Source: Sulfurimonas sp. (lineage in GTDB: Bacteria > Campylobacterota > Campylobacteria > Campylobacterales > Sulfurimonadaceae). From it: a DNA stretch of 64,000 bases. The stretch covers positions 2,035,405 through 2,099,404 of the forward strand of contig NZ_CP093397.1 of the NCBI RefSeq assembly GCF_029027585.1. The letters are read 5' to 3'. Below, in pieces: positions 19,803 through 28,678 of this stretch. Under the pieces are notes generated by a model. The model ran no database searches, was not told the DNA's origin, and was given only the letters and a program-made list of their open reading frames with translations. Numbering within the stretch: position 1 is the first letter of the stretch; each line of letters begins with the position of its first letter. A program made the translations under genes and the position numbers.

Positions 19803-20463
19803 GAAGTCCAAATTTTTGAGTTATTAACTCTCCGTCTTCGTTAAAAAAGAGGTAATAAAGCATATCTTTTTTAACACTTAGTCCAGCTAAAAATCGAAGT
19901 GCCAAGTTTGCTTGTAGAGATGCTATATGCATAACTATTGGTGCTGCGATTCCTGCTGGAGTTTTTTTGATGATTTTAAAAGCGTCTGTAAAAGAAGACT
20001 CATCTATGAAACAAACTTGCCCATGAAAAGCCTCAACACTTCCATATAACCAAGGCATATTTATGCTTTTTGCATAGGTATTTATATCTCCGCGAGTTGG
20101 AAGATTGTCAGTAGCATCTATGATTAAATCAACTTCTATGTTCTTTTTGCTCCACTCTTCAAAGTTACATTCATGAGCAATAGCTTTTACATAAGGACAT
20201 CTAGCTTCTATAAGTTCGGCATTTATTTTAGCTTTATTTTTGCCTTCATCACCAACTTTAAAAGCTATTTGTCTATGGATATTGTGCAAAGAAACTTCAT
20301 CAAAATCAACCATATGAATTTCACCAATACCACTAGCTCCAAGTGCAAATGCTAAAGAACTTCCAAGTCCACCTGAGCCAATAACGGCTATTTTTTTTGT
20401 TTGTAAACTTTGTTGTGTTTCTTCGCCCCAAAGTTGAACTTGGCGATGGAAATATTTCATCAT
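19792..20463 (-). CDS. ThiF/MoeB/HesA family adenylyltransferase
   Basis: A 223-residue E1-like enzyme that would adenylate the C-terminus of a ubiquitin-like sulfur carrier (ThiS or MoaD). It shows YFHRQVQLWG, the ATP loop VIGSGGLGSSLAFALGASG, VDFDEVSLHNIHRQ and DLIIDATDNLPTR. The zinc-binding CxxC pairs of full MoeB/ThiF are not seen, so it is the short HesA-like form. No thi or moa gene is adjacent, so the pathway is open. Confidence 0.85.
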   Translation of the reverse strand: MMKYFHRQVQLWGEETQQSLQTKKIAVIGSGGLGSSLAFALGASGIGEIHMVDFDEVSLHNIHRQIAFKVGDEGKNKAKINAELIEARCPYVKAIAHECNFEEWSKKNIEVDLIIDATDNLPTRGDINTYAKSINMPWLYGSVEAFHGQVCFIDESSFTDAFKIIKKTPAGIAAPIVMHIASLQANLALRFLAGLSVKKDMLYYLFFNEDGELITQKFGLPKA

Positions 20464-20511
20464 GATTAAACCTTTATTAAAAAAAATTATAGCACAAAAA
20501 TATTAAACGCA

Positions 20512-21129
20512 CTATTTTTGGAGAGTGTTAATAGTACTAAATATGCCTTCTTCTCTAGGTTTGTATTCTATAAGAAAATCACCTTTTACTTTACCTTTTG
20601 AGAAGCTACTTCTATATCCAAAACCCTCAACCATAAATCTTGTCTTTTGTCTTGCATCTTCAGTGTTCCAATTTTCATACTCTACTCTATAAAGGGCACT
20701 ATATATTTGTGCTCTTCCTGTTCCATGGTAGCAGTGTATTAAAATTGGATAGTTATTTTTGTTATCAAGAACTTCAAAAAACTTAGTAAGAGTCTTTTTA
20801 TTTGGTACTTGTCCTGATGGTATATTTACATGTTTTATGTTTAGATTGTTCTTTTTATTTATTTGATTAATAGCATTATCTTCTTCATCTATATTTTTTT
20901 GTTTTGCTGGATTAAGTGCATCTTGAACACCCGGATCCATTAAGTCTATAACAGTTTTAATATTATATTTTACAAGATAGTCTTCAAGTTTTTCAGGTTT
21001 TATAAGACCTGATTTATAAACCTTATCTTTGCTTATTACTTCAAAACGGTAGTCAAAATGCACATGATATACATAATAAGTAGCTAGTATTACAACTAAG
21101 ATAAGTGAAATTTTAAATATTTTTTTCAT
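20512..21129 (-). CDS. Membrane-anchored dual-specificity/tyrosine phosphatase-like protein
   Basis: The protein starts with one membrane helix or signal (IFKISLILVVILATYYVYH) and then has a small phosphatase domain with the P-loop HCYHGTGR (HCx5R) and an upstream general-acid region (VIDLMDPGV). It should sit in the periplasm or on the outer face of the membrane and remove phosphate from a protein or a small phospho-compound. The ATG at 21129 has GGAGAG 7 nt upstream and is preferred over an in-frame ATG at 21165. It overlaps the end of the nitrilase-like gene by 4 nt. Confidence 0.8.
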   Translation of the reverse strand: MKKIFKISLILVVILATYYVYHVHFDYRFEVISKDKVYKSGLIKPEKLEDYLVKYNIKTVIDLMDPGVQDALNPAKQKNIDEEDNAINQINKKNNLNIKHVNIPSGQVPNKKTLTKFFEVLDNKNNYPILIHCYHGTGRAQIYSALYRVEYENWNTEDARQKTRFMVEGFGYRSSFSKGKVKGDFLIEYKPREEGIFSTINTLQK

Positions 21130-21920
21130 GATTCTCTCCTTTTTATTATATCTTTGAATCCCCATGTCCGTCTTGTTTGAACTACTTCACTGTGAGACAT
21201 CTCTACTAACATTAGTTCTTCCTTGTTTCCAAGATGAGATAATAACTCTCCATTAGGAGATGCTAGTATGGAGTCTCCATAAAATTTCCATGAAAATTCT
21301 TCTTGGGTATATTCACCTATTCGGTTTGCTCTGAGAATGTAGCAGTTGTTTGTAAAAGCACGAGAAAGTACAAGTGTTTTCCATCTCTCAAAAGAGTCAA
21401 AAGTAGATACACTTGGTAGTAAAACAGCATCTACATTTTTAGATGATATTTGTGCAAATATTTCATCAAAATGAAGCTCAAACCCGCTAATAATCGCAAA
21501 CTTAAAACCATCAACTTTAAAAATTAGTGGGGATTTAATAGCATCTATACTGTTTGAAAAGAACTTTTCCTCATTCCAATGTGAGTAATTTATAAGAAGC
21601 TGTTGTTGATAATATGCAGTAGATGCTGGAGCAAATTTAGCTACTGTTTTATAAACTTTTTTTCTTTTTACAATTACAAGAGGTGCGACTATTACCATCT
21701 TGTAAGTAGAAGCTAATTCTTTTAGTATTTTTATCTGGTGCTCGGCTTGTTCTTTTATCATCGCAATTGACATATTTTGCAACTCTTTGAAAAAAGGGTT
21801 TAATATGTACTCACCAAGAAGAAGAACTTTTACATTTTTTGTATGAGCGATTCTTATGTAGTTGTAAAGTTTCGTACTGCTCATACCTTGAGCACTAAGT
21901 TGCAGTACCGCACAACGCAT
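21126..21920 (-). CDS. Carbon-nitrogen hydrolase (nitrilase) fold protein lacking catalytic Lys and Cys
   Basis: A 264-residue protein with nitrilase-superfamily features: CAVLQLSAQG start, the Glu of LLLGEYIL (E37), and the late WKFYGDSILASPNGELLSHL block. In working enzymes a Lys follows in a Y-x-K-x-x-L context and the nucleophile Cys in CYDLRFPE. Here the matching places read YQQQLL (Q106) and GFELHFDE (G146), so two of the three catalytic residues are gone although the fold is kept. It is probably a binding or regulatory protein. It lies between xseB (adjacent start) and the phosphatase (4 nt overlap). Confidence 0.75.
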   Translation of the reverse strand: MRCAVLQLSAQGMSSTKLYNYIRIAHTKNVKVLLLGEYILNPFFKELQNMSIAMIKEQAEHQIKILKELASTYKMVIVAPLVIVKRKKVYKTVAKFAPASTAYYQQQLLINYSHWNEEKFFSNSIDAIKSPLIFKVDGFKFAIISGFELHFDEIFAQISSKNVDAVLLPSVSTFDSFERWKTLVLSRAFTNNCYILRANRIGEYTQEEFSWKFYGDSILASPNGELLSHLGNKEELMLVEMSHSEVVQTRRTWGFKDIIKRRES

Positions 21921-22108
21921 TAGTTACTCTTAATTTCGTTGATTTTTATGACAGCATCTTCTAGTATTTTCTGAGCATCATTTAATTCTTTAATACCTTT
22001 TTCATACTCTTTAACACTGTTTTGCAAAGTTATTTCTGGTTTCATTAAGGCTTCTAATATTTTTTTTGCACTTGTGAGTTTTGTTTCAAAATTTCCTGTT
22101 TTAGCCAT
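21920..22108 (-). CDS. xseB: Exodeoxyribonuclease VII small subunit
   Basis: A 62-residue two-helix protein with the XseB pattern NFETKLTSAKKILEAL, NSVKEYEKGIKELNDAQKIL and a short acidic end. It pairs with XseA to trim single-stranded DNA; xseA is not in the window. It overlaps the end of metX by 8 nt and its stop touches the start of the nitrilase-like gene. Confidence 0.9.
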   Translation of the reverse strand: MAKTGNFETKLTSAKKILEALMKPEITLQNSVKEYEKGIKELNDAQKILEDAVIKINEIKSN

Positions 22109-23207
22109 CTAATGCATCCTTTACATATTTTTCAAATTTTTCTAACTCCACCAAAAAAGCATCATGTCCATAACCGCTATCTATGTCAATATAGTCATAG
22201 TTGTCATTTCCAATCTCTTTTAGTGTATCAGCGATTTTTTTCATCTCTATATTTTTAAAAAGTAAATCATCTCTAAAGCTAATCAAATGCATACTTGAAG
22301 TTACTTTTTTAAGAGCCTCTTCAAGTGAGTCAAAACCTCTTGCTAAATCAAAGATATTGATAGCTTTAGTGATATATAGATATGCTAAAGGGTCAAACCA
22401 TTTTGTAAAATTGTAACCATTGTACTCTAAATAAGATTCAACTTGAAACTTTCCAAAAAGTTCATAAAGTCCATCTGTCCTTTTGTATTCACGACCAAAC
22501 TTTGTTGCCATAGACTCAGGTGATAAAAAACTAATATGACCTGCCATACGACCAACAGCCATACCTGATAAACCTTGCTCTTTTATAACCTCAGGGTCAT
22601 AGTAGCCTTGCTTAAAATCAGGGTCTTTTAAGATAGATTCTTGAGCTACTTTGTTAAATGCAATCGCCCAAGGTTGTGTTGCGTGAGTTGCTGCCAAGGC
22701 GATGATTTTGTTTGCGAAATTTGGATATAGAACTGCAAAAGCGAGAGCTTGCATCCCACCCATTGAGCCACCAACAACCGCGTGAACTCTGTGAATATCA
22801 AGTCTGTCAAAAAGTATGCGTTGGGCTTTTACCATATCTTTTATGGTTACAACAGGAAACTTATAACGGTAGTGTTCGTGATGAGGGTGTTGCATACTCA
22901 TAGGACCTGTTGAACCAAAACAACTACCAATAACATTTGAGCAAACTACAAAGTATTTATCTGTATCTATTGCTTTTCCAGAACCGATAAAACCATCCCA
23001 CCAACCAGCTTTAGTTTCATCTTCATAGATGCCAGCTGCATGATGAGAACCTGTAAGTGCATGACAAACTACAACTACATTACTCTTGTCATCATTTAGT
23101 TCGCCATATGTTTCATAAACAATGTCATAAGGTTCTAAAATACGACCACTCTCTAAATAGAGAGGGTTTGTAAAGTGCTCTGTATGTATTTGTAAGTTTA
23201 AAGGCAA
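22101..23207 (-). CDS. metX: Homoserine O-acetyltransferase
   Basis: Alpha/beta-hydrolase-fold acyltransferase of methionine synthesis. The nucleophile elbow is GGSMGGMQAL, the oxyanion region is CHALTGSHHAAG, the family motif SCFGSTGPMS is present, and the C-terminal Asp-His pair lies in IDIDSGYGHDAFLVE. At 368 residues it is complete. It stands 60 nt downstream of the metY-type gene that uses its product, O-acetylhomoserine. Confidence 0.96.
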   Translation of the reverse strand: MPLNLQIHTEHFTNPLYLESGRILEPYDIVYETYGELNDDKSNVVVVCHALTGSHHAAGIYEDETKAGWWDGFIGSGKAIDTDKYFVVCSNVIGSCFGSTGPMSMQHPHHEHYRYKFPVVTIKDMVKAQRILFDRLDIHRVHAVVGGSMGGMQALAFAVLYPNFANKIIALAATHATQPWAIAFNKVAQESILKDPDFKQGYYDPEVIKEQGLSGMAVGRMAGHISFLSPESMATKFGREYKRTDGLYELFGKFQVESYLEYNGYNFTKWFDPLAYLYITKAINIFDLARGFDSLEEALKKVTSSMHLISFRDDLLFKNIEMKKIADTLKEIGNDNYDYIDIDSGYGHDAFLVELEKFEKYVKDALDG

Positions 23208-23267
23208 GTTTGTAGTTCTCCGTAAAATAATAGTAACATTTTAGCGAAAATGACTTAATACTACTTT

Positions 23268-24580
<1,313 letters not shown>

Positions 24581-24625
24581 TTAATGTATTACTTGTACTA
24601 TTAGTCTAGTAAACTTATTGTCTAT

Positions 24626-25105
24626 TTATTGAATAGGTTGCCATCTATAGATTGGGTCTATTACATGTATAAATGGAACTTTTTCTGCTATATGACATGC
24701 ATTACATAACTGTTTAGTATTTATATATTCTTTTTCTATTTGTTGCAAATTTTTTGTTGATAGTGCTTTGTACATGGCTCTATATTGTGTATTTAAAAAC
24801 ATGACTTCGCTATTATTTTTACGCTTTGGTCTTCGTTGTATTCCATTCTCAATTGTTTTTTTGATTTTATCCAACTGATAGTGAGCCAAATCATAATTTT
24901 TGTCTTTGATGGCAAAGTAAAAACTATTAAATCTATAACCAACTTCAACCATCGCTAAGTCAAATCCTCTAAATTGTTTTTGTATTTTTTTAAATTTTTG
25001 TTCATTTGTTTTTGTTTCAAGAAGCCAATTTGACTTTGTAGAATAGTTATTTTCTGCAAACAAATTACAAAAAAACATTATGGAGATTATTAATATGATT
25101 TTCAT
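24626..25105 (-). CDS. Exported protein with one CxxCH heme-binding motif
   Basis: The ATG at 25105 (AAGGAATAAA upstream) gives a signal peptide IILIISIMFFCNLFA and a helical domain of about 140 residues ending in QLCNACHIAEKVPF. The single CNACH near the C-terminus suggests a cytochrome c'-like four-helix bundle with covalently bound heme in the periplasm; the family is not named with confidence. It is preceded by relics of a toxin-antitoxin pair, so it may have lost its original promoter. Confidence 0.65.
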   Translation of the reverse strand: MKIILIISIMFFCNLFAENNYSTKSNWLLETKTNEQKFKKIQKQFRGFDLAMVEVGYRFNSFYFAIKDKNYDLAHYQLDKIKKTIENGIQRRPKRKNNSEVMFLNTQYRAMYKALSTKNLQQIEKEYINTKQLCNACHIAEKVPFIHVIDPIYRWQPIQ

Positions 25106-25106
25106 T

Positions 25107-25256
25107 TTATTCCTTATAGTAGTCAACTGAAGCATTTAATTCAAGCTCAGCATCTGGATGAAATAAGTATTTCATCTATAAATTCAATCTTTTAGATATT
25201 TTTTGAAAAACTTTATCCCAATCAACAAGTGATATACTATTTGTTCCTCGAACTTG
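25107..25256 (-). pseudogene. Relics of a ParE/RelE-type toxin and its upstream partner
   Basis: Reading the minus strand after the vapC stop, one frame gives TNSISLVDWDKVFQKISKRL and a TAG at 25176-25178. A second ATG at 25175 gives MKYLFHPDAELELN followed by VDYYKE and a stop at 25107. The latter matches the N-terminus of ParE/RelE toxins (about 22 of about 95 residues). The first piece looks like the tail of the gene that preceded it. Both are far too short to function and are read as remains of a second toxin-antitoxin locus. Confidence 0.5.
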
Positions 25257-25655
25257 TTATAATTTTGGTTCAAGTTCTAGGTTTTGTACTCTTTCAAAGT
25301 GCTTAATATTATTGCTAATTAAAGTGCAATCATTTTCAATAGCAATACTCGCAATTATTAAGTCCATATCAGCAATTATATTACCATTTTTTTTTAATCG
25401 TGCTTTCTCTTTTGCAAAAAGTAGACTTGATATTTTAGTGAATTCTAATACTTTGAAACTATCCAAAAAAGGCTCAATTATTTTTAAATTTTTAGTTATT
25501 TTAGAAGAGTTGTACGCACCATAAATTAATTCAGTATAATTTATTCTTGAAATATACAAATTATCTATTGGAATTTGTGAGAGTCTTTCAACAACTTCTT
25601 TTTTCCCTTTTAAAAAGTAAATTAATATGTCACTATCAATTAAATATTTTTTCAT
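25257..25655 (-). CDS. vapC: PIN-domain toxin, VapC type
   Basis: A 132-residue PIN nuclease with the acidic residues of the family: D8 in YLIDSDILIYFLKG, a Glu in YTELIYGA, and an Asp in IADMDLIIASIAIEND. VapC toxins cut RNA, often initiator tRNA or rRNA, and are held inactive by the antitoxin. The ATG overlaps the antitoxin stop in a TAATG, the usual arrangement for vapBC pairs. Confidence 0.9.
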   Translation of the reverse strand: MKKYLIDSDILIYFLKGKKEVVERLSQIPIDNLYISRINYTELIYGAYNSSKITKNLKIIEPFLDSFKVLEFTKISSLLFAKEKARLKKNGNIIADMDLIIASIAIENDCTLISNNIKHFERVQNLELEPKL

Positions 25656-25903
25656 TAAAGGTCTAACTTAAAGTCTTTAGAATTTTTATCATTTATAATG
25701 TTTTGTAACATAATGTCAGCTTCATTACCTTTTAGTTTACCTGCAAACTGCAATAACTGGTTATGCTTTAAATGATTTTGTTGCGAAAAAAAGCTTATGG
25801 CCTTTTCTATAATTTCTGTTTTTGTTGTATGAAGTTCTTCTGATAATTGATTAAGTGTAACAATAACACTTTCTTCTAATCGTAGATTTACTGCTCGTTT
25901 CAT
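25655..25903 (-). CDS. vapB: Ribbon-helix-helix antitoxin, VapB type
   Basis: An 82-residue protein with a ribbon-helix-helix DNA-binding start (AVNLRLEESVIVTLNQLSEE, then HTTKTEIIEKAI) and a C-terminal tail that would wrap the toxin. It directly precedes and overlaps vapC. An inverted repeat just upstream of its start is a good candidate for its own operator. Confidence 0.85.
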   Translation of the reverse strand: MKRAVNLRLEESVIVTLNQLSEELHTTKTEIIEKAISFFSQQNHLKHNQLLQFAGKLKGNEADIMLQNIINDKNSKDFKLDL

Positions 25904-25915
25904 GACGATTCCTTT

Positions 25916-25958
25916 ATCTTTACAATATTATACATTATAAACATTTTTTTGTAAAGAT
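25916..25958. promoter_or_regulatory. Inverted repeat and promoter upstream of vapBC
   Basis: ATCTTTACAA (25916-25925) and TTGTAAAGAT (25949-25958) form a perfect 10-bp inverted repeat that brackets, on the minus strand, a TATAAT-like -10 box. The vapB start codon is 13 nt beyond the left arm. This fits autorepression by a VapB dimer pair, as in other type II systems. The assignment rests on position and symmetry only. Confidence 0.55.
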
Positions 25959-26239
25959 AAAAAAATCAAGTAAGTTAGGTTATAATGGTCATGCAGTGAG
26001 CGGACAACTATTTATTAAAGCCATACTATTCTAAATACTCTCATCTATAAACTTGAAAAGTACATCTTTTTATGATGCTACATGTAAAGCATTTTTAAAC
26101 ATAATGGCATGAATATCTTTTATGAAACTACTATTAATAATATTTTTTTATTTGGAATTTGGTTCCTCGTTGTTTCTTGTTTTAAAGAAACAAATAAATA
26201 CCGATTTAACTCTATATAAATATTTTAGAGGGGTTTATT
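25959..26239. other. Intergenic stretch between vapB and the EF-hand-like gene
   Basis: About 280 bases without a convincing gene. It is very AT-rich, holds several short broken reading frames on both strands and a TTTAAAGAAACAAA stretch, and ends in AGAGGGG, the ribosome binding site of the gene at 26240. A promoter for that gene is likely within 26140-26225 but no box is clear enough to name. Confidence 0.4.
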
Positions 26240-27175
26240 ATGAAAATAGCACAATCAGATGTAGTATTTTCAAGCACACATTATAAAAAGCATGAAGTTT
26301 TAGAAAAAGAAAGTTTAGTTGAGTGGTCTAAAGGTGAGCGTGATCCAAGACAGCCTTTTTCGTTTGATAGACTAGAGTTAAGTGATGAATTTAACAGTAT
26401 GGAAGAAATATCAATAGATCTAAAGCTTCAAATGCTAGTCCTAGCACTTGAAGCTTTAATGGGAATAAAGATAAACATTTCTCCTCTAACAAATACTTCT
26501 CAAAGAGTAGGCTGGGGGATTGATTATAGTTATGAAAAAAAAGAAATAAGAGAAGAGCATTTAAACTTTTCAGCTTCTGGTAATGTACAAACAGAGGATG
26601 GTAGAGAGATAGATTTCAGCATGGCTTTTAGCATGAAAAGTAGTTCAGAGTCGCATGAAAGACTTAGGATTGTAGCAGGCGATGCCCTACTTACTGATCC
26701 TTTAGTATTGAACTTTGATTCTGGGAATGTTACTATCTCAAATATTAAACATGAATTTGATTTAGACCTTGATGGTAAAAGTGATGAGTTTTCTTTCGTT
26801 GGAAGTGGCAGTGGATTTTTAGCACTTGATAAAAATAAAGATGGGAAAATCAACGATGGTAGTGAACTATTTGGACCTAAAAGTGGTAATGGTTTTAATG
26901 AACTACGTGCTTATGATTCTGATAATAATGGTTGGATTGATGAAAATGATGATGTGTTTGAACAATTACTTATTTGGACAAAAGATGAAAATGGAAAGGA
27001 AAATTTATTTAGCCTTAGTGATAAAAATATTGGAGCATTATATTTAGGAAGTGTACTTACATCTTTTGACTTTAGAGCAAATAATGAACTTCAAGGACAA
27101 CTCAAAGAGAGTTCAATTTACTTAAAAGAAGATGGTAAAGTTGGAACACTTCAAGAGATTGATTTAGTTGTTTAA
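26240..27175 (+). CDS. Protein with EF-hand-like calcium-binding repeats, unknown role
   Basis: A 311-residue protein with AGAGGGG before its ATG and no signal peptide. The C-terminal half has calcium-loop sequences DLDLDGKSDEF, DKNKDGKINDGSELFG and DSDNNGWIDENDDVF, the arrangement found near the ends of many RTX-like and other large secreted proteins. The N-terminal 150 residues are not recognised; they include a conserved-looking LQMLVLALEALMGIKI helix. It ends in a perfect hairpin shared with the leuA fragment that converges on it. Confidence 0.65.
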   Translation: MKIAQSDVVFSSTHYKKHEVLEKESLVEWSKGERDPRQPFSFDRLELSDEFNSMEEISIDLKLQMLVLALEALMGIKINISPLTNTSQRVGWGIDYSYEKKEIREEHLNFSASGNVQTEDGREIDFSMAFSMKSSSESHERLRIVAGDALLTDPLVLNFDSGNVTISNIKHEFDLDLDGKSDEFSFVGSGSGFLALDKNKDGKINDGSELFGPKSGNGFNELRAYDSDNNGWIDENDDVFEQLLIWTKDENGKENLFSLSDKNIGALYLGSVLTSFDFRANNELQGQLKESSIYLKEDGKVGTLQEIDLVV

Positions 27176-27200
27176 ATAGTGGCGATAACCACTATTTAAA
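27171..27200. terminator. Bidirectional terminator hairpin
   Basis: TTTAAATAGTGG (27171-27182) and CCACTATTTAAA (27189-27200) form a perfect 12-bp stem with a 6-base loop. It overlaps the stop codon of the EF-hand-like gene and that of the converging leuA fragment, so it can serve both strands. Confidence 0.65.
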
Positions 27201-27482
27201 GGCACGATTAAGTGCTGAGAATAAAGCTTTGATAGAAGCAATAGGTATATCGTTATTAGCTCCTACACCAAAACAAGAAAGTACATCTTTATTCTGAATC
27301 TCTATGTAAGCTATTCCTTTTGTAGAACTTTTATCTCCACATGAATGTTCAGAGTATGAAGTTAAAATAAATTCAGTTTTATAGTTTTTCATTAAGGCTT
27401 TTTTATAAGCATCAAGGAGTCCATTTCCTCCATATAATGTGGTGATTTGGATATAACGACTGTCTTGAGAAATAAGTCGCCG
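27192..27482 (-). pseudogene. leuA: C-terminal fragment of 2-isopropylmalate synthase
   Basis: An open frame of about 97 codons without a proper start, entered just after an in-frame TAG at 27483-27485. It reads RYIQITTLYGGNGLLDAYKK, then a region ending in DIPIASIKALFSALNRA. This resembles the C-terminal regulatory (LeuA dimer) domain of 2-isopropylmalate synthase, which normally has more than 500 residues. The catalytic TIM barrel is absent, so it is a truncated remnant. Its 5' border lies in a small inverted repeat (AAATAAGT and ACTTATTT, 27470-27497). Confidence 0.65.
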
Positions 27483-27512
27483 CTAGGCTACTTATTTATC
27501 TCCTAGTACTTG

Positions 27513-28271
27513 TTATATGATATTTTTAATTTTTAAAGATTCTATTACAATTTGTTTTCTATATTTAAGTGTATCTTTCGTTACATCTGCATTTAATGCA
27601 AAAAACCAAACTCCATTCTTTGTTTCTACATAGCCGACATACCAACCAATTTTTCCAGAAAATCCAGTTTTTGCTTTAATAATGTAATTTTCTGTTTTTT
27701 TAACTGTTAATATTTTTTTGGTGATATCAATATATCGTTGTTTAAAGGGTAGTTCATTTTTATATAATTTTTTTAAAAAATCTATTTGTTCTATGGCTGA
27801 TATTTCTATATCACCATCCAACCAAAATGTTGTTACCTTGGAACCTGTTTTGTGATTACCATAGTTTATATTTTTAAGATAAGTTAAATACTTATCATTA
27901 CCTATCTCTTTTGCAAATTTTTGATAGCACCATATACATGAAACTGAAATAGCACTTTGTAAAGTTTGGTCTTTATTCCAAGAGCTGTATGAACGAATTT
28001 CCCCATCCCATTTTATAATCTCATTTTCATCTTTTATAACTTCTTCTTCTAATGCAATGAGTGTATTTATTATTTTAAATGTTGAGGCAGGGATATACCC
28101 TTTAACAGCTCTTTGATTATTGTATATATATTTTACATCATCATTTAATGCAGATATAACTATTGTCCCGTTTAATTTACTTTTATCAAAAATATTTGCT
28201 AAATCATTGTCTTGAGCAAGGGATAGACTTAACATGGTGCTAATTAGTAAAATCACTCTTTTAAAGTTCAT
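27513..28271 (-). CDS. Class D (OXA-type) beta-lactamase
   Basis: A 252-residue protein with a signal peptide (ILLISTMLSLSLAQD) and the class D motifs in order: S63-T-F-K66 with the acylating Ser and carbamylated Lys in IPASTFKIINTLIALEE, an S-x-V-like SCI in AISVSCIWCYQKFA, YGN in INYGNHKTG, and KTG in IIKAKTGFSGKIGWYVGY. It would hydrolyse penicillin-type drugs in the periplasm. The length is typical of OXA enzymes and the gene appears intact. It sits alone between a leuA remnant and gltD, which suggests an acquired gene. Confidence 0.9.
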   Translation of the reverse strand: MNFKRVILLISTMLSLSLAQDNDLANIFDKSKLNGTIVISALNDDVKYIYNNQRAVKGYIPASTFKIINTLIALEEEVIKDENEIIKWDGEIRSYSSWNKDQTLQSAISVSCIWCYQKFAKEIGNDKYLTYLKNINYGNHKTGSKVTTFWLDGDIEISAIEQIDFLKKLYKNELPFKQRYIDITKKILTVKKTENYIIKAKTGFSGKIGWYVGYVETKNGVWFFALNADVTKDTLKYRKQIVIESLKIKNII

Positions 28272-28678
28272 TGTTTTCCTTTATTCAACAACATTATATA
28301 TAGAGTAAGCTTAAAATAAATAATTAACTATCATGGTTAATGATTGTTAATTAATAAAGTTTCTATAAAATATGACTATTTGTCATACTTTTGCATTATA
28401 ATGAATATTTTACCTATTATGCTTAAAACTAAGATGATTGTTACTTGTTCATAAATCTACATAACATTCATGATGATACTTAAGGCAAAGGTTGTAATAT
28501 GGAAGTTAAAAGAAAATTATTAGACTTAGTTTGAGATAAGATTAGATTTAAACACTATATTCATTGTATAAAGAGTTACTTGGTATTGATATGGGTGAAA
28601 TGAATAAGACTAAAGCCATTAGTCCATTAGATTTTTAGGTTACATTTCTTGAGATGTAACCTAAGTTTATTTTAGAAA
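28272..28678. other. Intergenic region between the beta-lactamase and gltD
   Basis: About 400 bases with no intact gene. Short plus-strand reading frames such as the one ending KAISPLDF (stop near 28637) look like debris of a lost gene. The beta-lactamase promoter should lie at 28290-28400 on the minus strand. A strong hairpin downstream of gltD is listed separately. Confidence 0.4.
28635..28664. terminator. Terminator hairpin downstream of gltD
   Basis: TTAGGTTACAT (28635-28645) and ATGTAACCTAA (28654-28664) form a perfect 11-bp stem with an 8-base loop, 15 nt beyond the gltD stop. T-rich flanks are present on the plus-strand side, so it may also stop transcription coming from the left. Confidence 0.55.

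Noticed and set aside
26240..27175. The EF-hand-like protein as a secreted RTX toxin
   Set aside because: There are no nonapeptide GGxGxD arrays, no signal peptide and no type I secretion genes nearby; only calcium-loop-like motifs are seen.
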